NCBI GenBank assembly: GCA_022494885.1 | Contig: JAGVSM010004207.1 | Location: 124,001-188,000 of the forward strand | Reading direction: 5' to 3' | DNA length: 64,000 nt | From: Micrasema longulum | Lineage: Eukaryota > Arthropoda > Insecta > Trichoptera > Brachycentridae | Shown here: positions 44,980 to 53,599 of the stretch, in pieces | Layout: each line of letters opens with the position of its first letter | How positions within the stretch are numbered: position 1 is the first letter of the stretch | Made by a program: the position numbers and the translations under genes | Notes under the pieces: model-generated | Seen by the model: the letters and a program-made list of their open reading frames with translations, nothing else | Database searches by the model: none | What the model was told of the DNA's origin: nothing

Positions 44980-45248
44980 CGGCCTCGTAGTATAATGGTC
45001 AGCGCGTTTGCCTACCATGCTAGAGATCTCGGGTTTGATTCCCGACATGTTTGATATAAAATATTTATTAAAAAACGTGTTTTTTACACTAGAATATTGC
45101 ATAGTCCCTGGACTGGAACCTGAAGCGTAAGACTGATCATCTTACCTTTATGTAACAAAAAATCAAGTTACGCAGCAGTTGGTGTATTAATGAAGTGCCC
45201 TATGCACCATTAGGTTCGGAAAGGAAATTAATATGATGATGATAAAGT
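44980..45248 (+). mobile_element. tRNA-headed SINE (family A), best copy
   Basis: Head GGCCTCGTAGTATAATGGTC (A box), GCGCGTTTGCCTACCATGCT, GGGTTTGATTCCCGAC (B box). Body TTTTTACACTAGAATATTGC, ATAGTCCCTGGACTGGAACC, TGAAGCGTAAGACTGATCAT. The 3' end has CCCTATGCACCATTAGG and an ATGATGATGAT tail. The head is close to a tRNA but the acceptor stem is not closed and the body is continuous with it, so it is a SINE and not a tRNA gene. Confidence 0.9.
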
Positions 45249-45401
45249 TACGCCTGGGCATAGTGGTAGAATAAAAGTTGGAATACCATTGTACGTCTAG
45301 GTGTAATTTTAGACCAGGTTTATAAGTAAGGCCCAAGTCGATTTAAACATGGGCATATTGATGATTTTTACAGTTTGTAAATTGATCATACTGGGTATTC
45401 T

Positions 45402-45707
45402 TTAAACCCTGTCACATCCGAAACCACATTGATAAGTATGGGCAAAAAGACATATTAGCATATTTAAGAATATATTTAGAAAAATATTTAAAAAAAACAA
45501 CTGGTTGCTTAATTCTGCAGGGAAGAAGTGAGGGGAGCGCGGTGCAGTATCAGATTCCCCCTCCCCCTCCTAGTTTCTCCACTGCAGAAGTAAGTAACCA
45601 TTTGCTTTTTTTGTTTTTTTTTTTTCTTTCTAAAAAAATATTTTAATGTGCCAATATGTCTTCTTGCTCATACTGATCATTGTGGTTTCGGATGTGACAG
45701 GGTTTAA
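45402..45707. mobile_element. piggyBac-like MITE, 306 bp, TTAA ends
   Basis: TTAA at 45402-45405 is followed by ACCCTGTCACATCCGAAACC, and the right end reads GGTTTCGGATGTGACAGGGT then TTAA at 45704-45707. The inverted ends extend, with mismatches, about 60 bp (CATTGATAAGTATGGGCAAA against its right-hand partner). The centre is also partly self-complementary (CTGCAG words at 45518 and 45583; GAGGGG against CCCCTCC). TTAA flanks and CCCT...AGGG ends fit piggyBac derivatives; the extra A before CCCTG leaves some doubt. It has no coding frame. Confidence 0.7.
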
Positions 45708-46745
45708 TTATAATGGACTCGGTATTGATGTAGACATTTTAAACTGCACGTTGCATTTATACAGAAATATTCTTTATGGAGTCGATTATTAGGGATAGTT
45801 GCAGAATGTGCATCTTGAGTGGTTTATGTTATGTATATGTGCCGCATGCTATGTACATATATGTTTGTGTATGTTTTATATGTGCGTTCATGTGTGTGTT
45901 CGTGGATGGCTCGGAGTGTCCATTCGGTATTTTTATTTATTTTAATTAATTACCAACAACAACCTCCATTGAAAACGCAAATGTTAACAATTATTATTTT
46001 CTCACTTGGATTTCTTATTTATTTTTATTTTTTTGACACATTTAATGTTTATATCTTTTGCATAATTTATAAAAACTTAATTGGTCTTTTTATGTAAAAA
46101 AAAATGTTGTTTTTAATCATTATTATGTATGACTATGTTTTCTGAGTAAAATATATTTTTTTTTTAAAATTAAAAACATTAATGAACCTGTATATGTAAG
46201 TCAACCATTAATTATTTATGATGCCCTACACTTCTATTTTCCGTTCTCAAAATTAAAATGTTCATTACATTTTACGAAAGTTTAAAATATTTGGGTAACT
46301 AAGACACATTGCGTTTTAAATACCAGTTTTTTATTCTCTTTCTAAAAGGTTCTCAGGAAGAGTTTATTGTGCTGGAAGCTATTTTAAATGAGCTTCAATT
46401 TTTTACAGTACGGTAATCACTGAGCCACGAACCAGACAATGATTTAATCCATTCGTGTTTAAGTTCGCGAAGATATTGTATTGTTTTAATACCGCTTGTT
46501 ACAAAACGCATCAGACCGGTTAAGTTTAAATAAAACATGGGGATTCAAGGCAGACTGACCATTGACCATTCACGTAGGTACTCATGAACAAAAGTTATGC
46601 ATATGTATGTATTCATGTAAACACACGCAAATGTTTATTAATATAATGAGAAAAACAAATACAAACTTTAATAATAATATTTATATTTATAATAATATTT
46701 TTATGAAAAAAAATGTTTATTCATTGACGAATAAATTATTTGTTC
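45708..46745. other. No gene; TG/TATG-rich tract
   Basis: A TATGTATATGTGC and TGTGTGT-rich tract at 45.83-45.91 kb is a decayed microsatellite, and 45.92-46.74 kb is AT-rich. The frames over the tract are compositional. Confidence 0.5.
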
Positions 46746-46812
46746 TACAATATTTGAGTATGTCCAAATGCATGCAGACTGGCTGGATTTCCTAGCTAGA
46801 GAGTTATTCCTA
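46746..46812. mobile_element. Foldback MITE, left outer end (split from 47.16 kb)
   Basis: TTGAGTATGTCCAAATGCAT, GCAGACTGGCTGGATTTCCT, AGCTAGAGAGTTATTCCTAT is the outer terminal block. The element continues at 47163 (AGTTCTTATTAAAATTTATT), so 46813-47162 is an insertion. Confidence 0.8.
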
Positions 46813-47162
46813 TTATATATTTTTATATATTTTTTTTAAAATGGTAGTTGCATTATTTTTTACCTTGCTTATAATATACAAGGTTTATATTTCAAAACGA
46901 GGATTTTTCTGCAATTATATTACATTATGTTAGCTAAACTTTTGGAATCAGGAAGGATATTCTAATGTGAGCCAATCAGGTACTTCTCAATATTTGCTCA
47001 CGTGGAGAGGAAACCACTTAAAACTCTTCAGGAGAAGCCGGCCTGTTGACAGTCGTCAACCGGCCTTCCGTTCCACTAGAAGAGTGTTCGGCATTTTGTT
47101 CCCTACTTTGGTTTATTTTACCAATTGCCTACATTATATTAATCATGTATGATTGTATGATG
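46813..47162. mobile_element. Insertion inside a foldback MITE
   Basis: About 350 bp separates the outer end of the MITE from its arm. It begins TATATTTTTATATATTTTTT and includes a hairpin near 47034-47068 (GAAGCCGGCC...GGCCTTC, GTTGAC/GTCAAC around AGTC). AGTTATTCCTATTA before it and AGTTCTTATTA after it may be a worn target duplication. The plus-strand frame 46967-47152 has no recognisable motif. Confidence 0.45.
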
Positions 47163-47682
47163 AGTTCTTATTAAAATTTATTTCAACAGAGAGGGAAAAC
47201 ATTTTTAAGAAGGCAATATGGAAGTCAAGTCATTTACAGGGCTTATGACGTGTCATTGGCTGGTTAAAGTGGCCACGTTACACACTGTGTAACATTCACT
47301 TTTCTGTCTTTGTTTGAACATCCACATTTCCTCAACTCTTCCATCTGTTGACTTTTGTGAAGTAAAAGAGCTGAAACCTTTATCACGTGGGTGAGATTCA
47401 TCTGGCTGAACCAAATCACCTACTAGGCAACGCCTGAAAACAATTTTCCAATTTTTATGCTTCTTCTTTAGGTTTCAGCTCTTTTACTTCACAAAAGTCA
47501 ACAGATGGAAGAGTTGAGGAAATGTGGATGTTCAAACATGGGCAGAATGGTGAATGTTACCCAGTGTGGAAAGTGGCCACTCAAACCAGCCAATGACTTG
47601 TCATAAGCCCTGTAAATGCCTAGACCTCCATATTCCCTTCTCAAAAATGTTTTCCCTTTCTGTTAAAATAAATTTAAATGAT
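47163..47682. mobile_element. Foldback MITE, full palindrome
   Basis: Left arm 47.18-47.46 kb: CAACAGAGAGGGAAAACATT, GTGTCATTGGCTGGTTAAAG, CCATCTGTTGACTTTTGTGA, GTGAGATTCATCTGGCTGAA, CACCTACTAGGCAACGCCTG. Right arm 47.47-47.68 kb runs back through GGTTTCAGCTCTTTTACTTC, AACAGATGGAAGAGTTGAGG, CAGCCAATGACTTGTCATAA, GTTTTCCCTTTCTGTTAAAA. Arms of about 200 bp pair over most of their length. No protein is encoded. It ends where a Penelope-like terminus begins (about 47.70 kb). Confidence 0.9.
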
Positions 47683-47694
47683 TTATTTACTATT

Positions 47695-47935
47695 GATGTT
47701 CAAAGAATTAACTTTGTGGTCAAACATTTTAATTTATGTTAGTAAATATTTGTATTTAAGCACTTACCGACTTTTTATGTCTACCGGTTTCGAGACTAAC
47801 CCGTCTCTTCGTCAGGACACTCACTACACCAACATGCAAATACTAAAATACACTTTCAGCTTTACCATAACCGTAGTACACAAAGTATTTACGAAAAATA
47901 CATAAATTGCGTGCAGATTTAAAGGGGATTAGCTT
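47695..47935 (-). mobile_element. Penelope-like terminal region, minus strand
   Basis: Minus strand: TATTTTAGTATTTGCATGTT, GGTGTAGTGAGTGTC, then the hairpin CTGACGA, A, GAGAC, loop, GTCTC, GAAACCGGTAG (47788-47815), then ACATAAAAAGTCGGTAAGTG. This is the cleanest hairpin of the 1.35-kb family. A plus-strand copy follows at 47995-48240. Confidence 0.7.
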
Positions 47936-47994
47936 AGTCCTTAGCTCTTAGCTCCGCCCCTCCCTTATCTCTACCCCTATTAACATATCGCTGA

Positions 47995-48240
47995 ATATTA
48001 TTAGCTTAATTAGTGCATGTTCGGACATGGTGGTGTTTGCATCCCCTTTTACTTATATTTTTCTATTTGTTCGTAATACTACGGTGATGGTAAGGGCGAA
48101 AGTGTATTTTAGTATTTGCATGTTGGTGTAGTGAGTGTTCTGACGAAGAGCCGTCTTTTCATTTCCAAATTGGTAGACATAAAAATTCGGTTAGTGGTTA
48201 AATACAAATATTTACTAATATTAATTATTTATTTACATTT
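47995..48240 (+). mobile_element. Penelope-like terminal region, plus strand
   Basis: TTAGTGCATGTTCGGACATG, GTGGTGTTTGCATCCCC, AAAGTGTATTTTAGTATTTG, CATGTTGGTGTAGTGAGTGT, then CTGACGAAGAGCCGTC with a broken second strand, TTGGTAGACATAAAAATTCG, GTTAGTGGTTAAATACAAAT. It forms a head-to-head inverted pair with 47695-47935. Confidence 0.7.
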
Positions 48241-48406
48241 ATTGAAACACTTGTCTCGATTCCATGGGACTTACGTCCTGTGTTGAGTGGGGTCAAATGA
48301 TATAATTTGTATTTCTGTTTAAATTTTACTATCATTAGTATTGATTTTAATTGTTTCAGCATCATTGAATTAAATTGCAAATATTAAAAAACAAATACCC
48401 CTATAA

Positions 48407-48947
48407 TATATCGAGCCATAATCGGCAGAACAACGTAAGCGACAAATAGTGAATTATTCAGGAAAAGGTTTTTTTTTATTTTTATTCCATATGTATTTTT
48501 TTTAATTATTCGGTAAATGAGATTTATAATGGTTGGTTACTGCCAATACTGAAATGTCGGCCAAATTGTTTAAATACCTTCCGCTTTTGACTGGCGGTAA
48601 CGCTGTTTTACCTATAACATTGTCGTCGGTTACGTTGTTTTGCTTAGCTTAAAAATAATATGTCAGCATATTTTTTTTAAGAGTGGAATGATGCGGAGTT
48701 ATACACAGAAAAATATAATTGGCCTATTATTTTGGTTTATTCATAAATATTGTTTTTTTTGTTATAATGACTGTTGTTTTTTTTAAAATAATTAATATAA
48801 ATATTTTTTAAATATGACAAGTGATTTTTTGAGAGCTAAGATGTTTTGAACACTTGTGCAGGTGGCAATAAGGAACACTTTTCCTTAAAAAAACGCTATT
48901 CGTTAAAAATGTCGCTTACGTTGTTCTGCCGATTGTAGCTCGATATA
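48407..48947. mobile_element. MITE with 38-bp inverted ends, TATA flanks
   Basis: Left end 48407-48444: TATATCGAGCCATAATCGGC, AGAACAACGTAAGCGACA. The right end (48911-48947) is its reverse complement with about two changes. Size is about 541 bp and the inside is AT-rich and non-coding. TA-rich flanks would suit a Tc1/mariner-type derivative, but the ends do not show a superfamily signature that I know. Confidence 0.7.
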
Positions 48948-48959
48948 TATGAATTCTCT

Positions 48960-49010
48960 TCTCTTCTCTTCAATTTATATAAATATGTATGTATGTATGT
49001 AAATCTTAAT
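48960..49010. repeat. CTCTT and TATG simple repeats
   Basis: TCTCTTCTCTTCTCTT is followed closely by ATGTATGTATGTATGTA. Simple repeats without a neighbouring gene. Confidence 0.75.
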
Positions 49011-49239
49011 CAATAAATACAATAAATCGTGCAATGAAAAAACACATGTAACTAAAAATGTCCTACCTGAACACAGATCTCTGTGAATCACAAAAACTGT
49101 GAAAAAAAAAAACATGAATTAATCAATGACTAATTTCCGTTGACTGAGCGTTGAAAAATTTAGGTGTTTTTTCATTATTTTCTTATTTATTTAAGTGTAA
49201 CAGCATGCACTATATGGTCCATGTTTAAACATTCATATA

Positions 49240-49402
49240 CGTGTTATTAATATTTAAAGCATAAATTTTGTGGTCTAACATTTTACTAATGTCGGTTTAA
49301 TTGGTGTCCTGATGAAGATACGGATACGCCTTGAATCTGGTAGACGTAGATAAGTCGGTAAGTGGTTATATACAAATATTAAATAACATTTAGATTCATA
49401 TT
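49240..49402 (+). mobile_element. Penelope-like terminal region, decayed hairpin
   Basis: TAAAGCATAAATTTTGTGGT, CTAACATTTTACTAATG, then CTGATGA at 49309-49315, A, GATACGGATACGCCTTGAATC (split), GGTAGACGTAGATAAGTCGG, TAAGTGGTTATATACAAATA. Block order is as at 1.05-1.43 and 47.70-48.24 kb. Confidence 0.65.
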
Positions 49403-50120
49403 TGTCTTCTATCTCTTCATTTGTTGGTTTCTGTAACCTTATTTGCTGTACGAATTATTCGTTATAAATTAATTATATCACTTATTTTACGGGATTTTAC
49501 TTTAGTATTTGACATTTGAAACAATACTTATCTACTACGATGGCATAATCGTAAAACTTATATATTATTTTTAAAAACATAAAAATCGACCTTTAACATC
49601 GTGCCCTTCAGGTTTTACGCCTGAGAATTCACAATCGTTCACAACATTGTAATCAATTTTGTAAACCAACCTGTTACTTCAAGAAATATGATGCGCTGAA
49701 AAAATAACGAGTATTTTATTTGGTAAACAACCTCTTTTTACACGGTTTCGAAATTAGACAGTAAAAAAAATGGAATTTAAAAAATTAAACATTCATTTCT
49801 GTACCTCAAGGGTACCCAAGGAAATCTCATTAACACTAATAAAGAAATACATTTAATTACTAAATAAAAAGGGCGTTTCTAGCCAGAAACGTATTTTCAT
49901 TGCAGTATAACATATTTTCTTGTATTTTTTTTACAAAAAAGGAAATGAAAATGTTAATTTTAAATATAGAACGTAAAATGTATTTAAATAAATATATATG
50001 TTCCGTTAAGGCAAACCATAATACATACTGTCGCATAATAATATACTTAATGTATGTAGTATTTTTCACACCGCAAATTTATCAATTTCCGAGTTACAAA
50101 ATATTTATTTTCTCCGTTTT
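49403..50120. other. No recognisable feature
   Basis: AT-rich DNA; frames on both strands at 49.86-50.25 kb are compositional or run into the MITE. Confidence 0.5.
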
Positions 50121-50124
50121 TTTC

Positions 50125-50620
50125 TCAAAAATGTTTTCCCTCTCTGTTGAAACAAATTTAAATATGAGTAACTCTCTAGGGAGGAAATCCAGCCAGTCTG
50201 CAAGCATTTTGACTGACTCAAACATTGTTGAATTAACTACCTGGTAAAAGAAGAAGTATAAAAATTGGAAAATTGTTTTCAAGCGTTGCCTAGTAGGTGA
50301 TTTGGTTCAGCCAGATGAATTTCACCCACGTGATAAAGGTTTCAGCTCTTTTACTTCATAAAAGTCAACAGATGGAAGAGTTGAGGAAATGTAGATGTTC
50401 AAACAAGGGCAGAATGGTGAATGTTACACAGTGTGTAAAGTGGCCACTTAAACCAGCCAATGTCAGATCATAAGCCCTGTAAATGCCTAGACTTCCATAT
50501 TCCCTTCTCAAAAATGTTTTCCCTCTCTATTGAAATAAATTTTAATATGAACTAGGGATGAAATCTAGCCAGTCTGCAAGCATTTGGACATACTCAAACA
50601 TTGTTAAACAAGTATTGATT
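50125..50620. mobile_element. Foldback MITE, long copy with two right ends
   Basis: Starts with CAAAAATGTTTTCCCTCTCT, AACTCTCTAGGGAGGAAATC, CAGCCAGTCTGCAAGCATTT, then GGTAAAAGAAGAAGTATAAA, a complete arm (GCCTAGTAGGTGATTTGGTT, GGTTTCAGCTCTTTTACTTC, GGCAGAATGGTGAATGTTAC, AACCAGCCAATGTCAGATCA), and a second end CCCTCTCTATTGAAATAAAT, AGCCAGTCTGCAAGCATTTG, GACATACTCAAACATTGTTA. The first block is an outer end joined in the same direction as the second, so this is a rearranged or tandem copy. Confidence 0.85.
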
Positions 50621-51237
50621 AATATAAAAACATTACTTACCGTTAAAAGGTTATATCATCGCTTTTCCATATCGATTTGTGCAGTACCTTAGCGTACATA
50701 TAGGCATTTTGGTAATTGCAAGGAGAAAAGTAGCCGGTATACGCTCGCAACAGACTAAAGTCCGTACTATCAAACATATGCCAATTGGCCGCAGGTTGAG
50801 GGAACATATTTCGAACGCTCGGGTTTACTCTATGTATAAACCTCAATGATAAATTATGTTAATGATTTATTAAAAATATATACAGAAACCAACTTAGGTA
50901 TTTAACCCTGTTCACTAAGTAAGTATCTGGCCTTATGGCGATACATACAATTACACTGTCATAATACCACTGCCTTCACACTCCTTGGGGCTAAAATTGA
51001 TTGGATATTCAATTACAAAGACTTATTATTAATTTAACGTGTGAAAAATAATCGAGGCTTTTATTTCCCATCTCGGGGAATTAATTTATGATTGTTTAAA
51101 CTATTTTACTTGTTAAATTTACATTCGCTGTCCCATTACTGTATGATTAAGTAGACACAAGAATTTTAAATGAATTTGGCCTTAATAAATTAAGAAACTT
51201 CGATGGCAAAAAGTATTTAGTGGTCATGATTAAAACT
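50621..51237. other. No gene; weak dispersed repeat
   Basis: ACTAAAGTCCGTACTATCAA, ACATATG at 50.75 kb matches a block near 36.02 kb. Otherwise nothing assignable. Confidence 0.45.
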
Positions 51238-51315
51238 TTTTGTGGTCTTGTGGTAGCGACGCAGATTCCGGATCAGGAAGTCTAAGGTTCATTTCCCGCT
51301 CTAACATAACTGTTT
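51238..51315 (+). mobile_element. tRNA-like SINE head
   Basis: TGTGGTCTTGTGGTAGCGAC (A-box-like) and AAGGTTCATTTCCCGCTC (B-box-like), with GGATCAGGAAGTC between. The acceptor stem does not close. Probably a decayed SINE head. Confidence 0.5.
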
Positions 51316-51599
51316 TTAACAGAATCTTGTTTTTGGCTCAGTTTTATAACACTTGATAAAAAACACGGCACAAATTTTATGGTTAAATCGTGCGCAAATA
51401 TATTTTTCAATATTACGTTTTCTATAAATAGAAATTACTTTTCTTACTCCAAAAAAATAAAATGAAGTGATTATTTCATTTAACTATTCAAATGCTCAGC
51501 TGTTATACTACACTTTTCCCTTTCTTCCAAGTCGGGACATGGAAGTTGAGGTAGGTATTATATATAAATAAATTACCTATCACAATTTTGGAAAAATTA

Positions 51600-51860
51600 T
51601 ACTGCCGAATTTTTTTTCAATTCACAGATAAATACGTTGTATTGATAAACTGAATGCGGCGTATTTCAATCATATGTTACATGAATGTAAAGTGATCAGT
51701 CCAACGCTTTAGGTGTCAGTCAAGAAACAATTAAATATTGTAGTTTAAGCTACCTTTAAAATCAATATTTTGGTAAACAGTTTCAAAAACTTGCCAGGAA
51801 TCGAACCCAGGACCTCAAAAATGGTAGGCAAAGACTATAACCACTGCACTACGAAGCGGA
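51600..51860 (-). mobile_element. SINE family A, minus strand
   Basis: Minus strand: CGCTTCGTAGTGCAGTGGTT (A box), CTTTGCCTACCATTTTTGAG, CTGGGTTCGATTCCTGGCAA (B box), then GACACCTAAAGCGTTGGACT, GATCACTTTACATTCATGTA. Body blocks match the 44.98-kb copy. The head is the most tRNA-like in the window, but its continuity with the SINE body argues against a tRNA gene. Confidence 0.8.
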
Positions 51861-52157
51861 CCTATGTTCGCTTGATTTCTTTCTTCAGGATGTATATCTA
51901 AGAGTAGCCATGAGTCGAAAATACTCTTCCAGGATTCTGCTTCTATTTCATTCACAAAACTGTATTCTTCATCCGCTTGGGTATGGAAAATAAAACAAAG
52001 AAAACTAAAATAAATGAACAATTTTTTTAAATTACCACAGTGAAATAACAATCATCTTCTTTTATTTTTCCCTCTTCCTTTCAATTGCTCACCTGCATAA
52101 AGTATTTATATTTAATAAATAAACATACGAAAAACATTATTTATCACAATTTCCTAA

Positions 52158-52885
52158 GGCCAGGTTCCCACTATGCCGGACGCCGGAACGGTAAAAATGC
52201 CGGAAGAGCCAGTGGCCGTACAAGTTATATGAAGCTATTTACATTATGCCGGATTCGGCAAAAACGCCGAGCTCGGCATTTTTACCGAGCGTTTTGTCAC
52301 TGCGAAGCGCCGGCAGAATACCCGGACCGGAGCAATGTGAACAAGTTTGCTCCGGTATCTCTGTCCCCGCTCGCCCCGCCCGTGTTCCCCTCGCGTCATT
52401 TCGGCTTCGCATTCTGATAAAGGTAGACGTGTAGCATATATATAAACGCATACACTTTAATTAAGCTTGTCCAAGAGAGATCTGTTCTGTGGGATAAGAC
52501 CGAAGACGATTATAAAGACAAAATTTTGAAGTTAGCAGCATGGCGTGGAGTATGTCGAATACTGAAATCAAACTTCGATGAACTGGAAGAAAAAGAAAGG
52601 TCCGAATTCCGGCACAGGTACCTTTATCAGAATGCGAACCGAAATGACGCGAGGGGAACACGGGCGGGGCGAGCGGGGACAGAGATACCGGAGCAAACTT
52701 GTTCACATTGCTCCGGTCCGGGTATTCTGCCGGCGCTTCGCAGTGACAAAACGCTCGGTAAAAATGCCGAGCTCAGCGTTTTTGCCGGATCCGGCATAAT
52801 GTGAATAGCTTCATATAACTTGTACGGCCACTGGCTCTTCCGGCATTTTTACCGTTCCGTCGTCCGGCATAGTGGGAACCTGGCC
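52158..52885. mobile_element. PIF/Harbinger-type element, 728 bp, TAA target duplication
   Basis: Begins GGCCAGGTTCCCACTATGCC and ends with its reverse complement (GGCATAGTGGGAACCTGGCC), flanked by TAA on both sides (52155-52157 and 52886-52888). Inverted arms of about 265 bp (52158-52423 and 52621-52885) are GC-rich and nearly identical, including CTCCGGTATCTCTGTCCCC and TGATAAAGG at the inner edge. The 197-bp centre encodes a MADF-like stretch. A 3-bp TAA/TTA duplication and GGxC ends fit PIF/Harbinger. With no transposase it is a non-autonomous derivative. The similarity of the arms suggests recent insertion. Confidence 0.85.
52427..52620 (+). pseudogene. MADF-like domain fragment inside the Harbinger element
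   Basis: The open frame contains LVQERSVLWDKTEDDYKDKI, then LKLAAWRGVCRILKSNFDEL, EEKERSEF. The LWDKTxxDYKDK...AWxxV...L pattern is that of MADF DNA-binding domains, and a MADF or Myb-like protein is the usual second product of PIF/Harbinger transposons alongside the DDE transposase (established for the superfamily). No start codon is apparent in frame before the domain, and the frame reads on into the right arm to 52804. It is best read as an exon piece of a parental element kept in an internally deleted derivative. Whether it is expressed is unknown. Confidence 0.7.
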
Positions 52886-53120
52886 TAAGTTGTGTATTAA
52901 AATATACGCGTATTTATTTGCCTAATTATATAAGTTTTTATTTTAATTTCATATAATGTTGGTACATACCTATCTAGTATCTAGCTATTATGTGTGTCGA
53001 TCGATCCAAATTATAACTCATTATATAAAATTGTTCTTCATAAATAAATATAAATGCATCAATTATAATTTCGATGAATAAATTCGTAATTTATATTATA
53101 AAGATAAAATTTAATAAGAG

Positions 53121-53295
53121 GTTTAGAGGTGAGTGGGGTAATGGGAAACTGCGGGTAACTCTGAACGATGGTTATCTAGAAGTTTCCGATGCCGCCTCAT
53201 CCACACAAACCACGCCACCTGAAAGCCGCTTTTCTCTCGAGTATTTTCTGCTGCAAGCTGCGTTTCGTAAGGGCAAGTCGCGTACGCCGTTCAAG
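53121..53295 (+). CDS. Candidate internal exon, product unknown
   Basis: An open stretch clearly GC-richer than its flanks reads NGKLRVTLNDGYLEVSDAAS, STQTTPPESRFSLEYFLLQA, AFRKGKSRTPFK and stops exactly at a good donor, TCAAG/GTAAGA (exon end 53295, phase 0). Beyond it the composition returns at once to AT-rich. The 5' edge is unclear: possible acceptor AGs lie at 53118, 53120 and 53126, with a poor pyrimidine tract. The mix of charged, polar and hydrophobic residues looks protein-like. I do not recognise the family. It may be a host exon, the last trace of a larger gene across this window, or a transposon exon. Confidence 0.45.
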
Positions 53296-53468
53296 GTAAG
53301 AACCGTTGTATATTTTCTTTTAAAATTATGTCATATTTATTATCACCTTCTTAGATGGTGGTATTTCTGTCACTAATGTAGTACTGTGATCTTAAGTTTT
53401 TTAGAAGGAACTATCACTTACCTATGTATTCAAGTTTTAAACGAACTCAAAGCTTACTGTGTTGATTA

Positions 53469-53599
53469 ATACCCGTATGCAGAGACAAAACTTAAGGTGA
53501 GGAAAGTACATTCTAATTTCAAATGCAGAGAATAACCCGAAGGTGAAGACAATAGAATGTACTTTCCTCACCTTAAGGTTTGTCTCTGCATACGGGTAT
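53469..53599. mobile_element. Palindromic MITE with 47-bp arms
   Basis: Arms 53469-53515 (ATACCCGTATGCAGAGACAA...) and 53553-53599 pair with a single mismatch around a 37-nt loop. TA on each side of CCCGTATGC...GCATACGGG could be a TA target duplication. The loop contains a partial repeat of the arm (ATGCAGAGAATAACCCGAAG, GTGAAG). A microRNA-like precursor is possible, but arms of this length suit a young MITE better. Confidence 0.75.

Noticed and set aside
44980..45052. Possible tRNA gene
   Set aside because: A and B boxes are present but the acceptor stem does not close, and the sequence continues into a SINE body shared with other copies.
47554..47905. Frames over the foldback MITE and Penelope-like end
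   Set aside because: They read through repeat sequence that encodes nothing in sibling copies.
51788..51860. Possible tRNA gene on the minus strand
   Set aside because: Same reason: the 3' side continues into the family A SINE body, and no closed acceptor stem was found.
52085..52451. Frames of 62-110 codons in the left Harbinger arm
   Set aside because: They are mirrored in the right arm and follow from its GC-rich inverted repeat; only the central MADF-like frame has family similarity.
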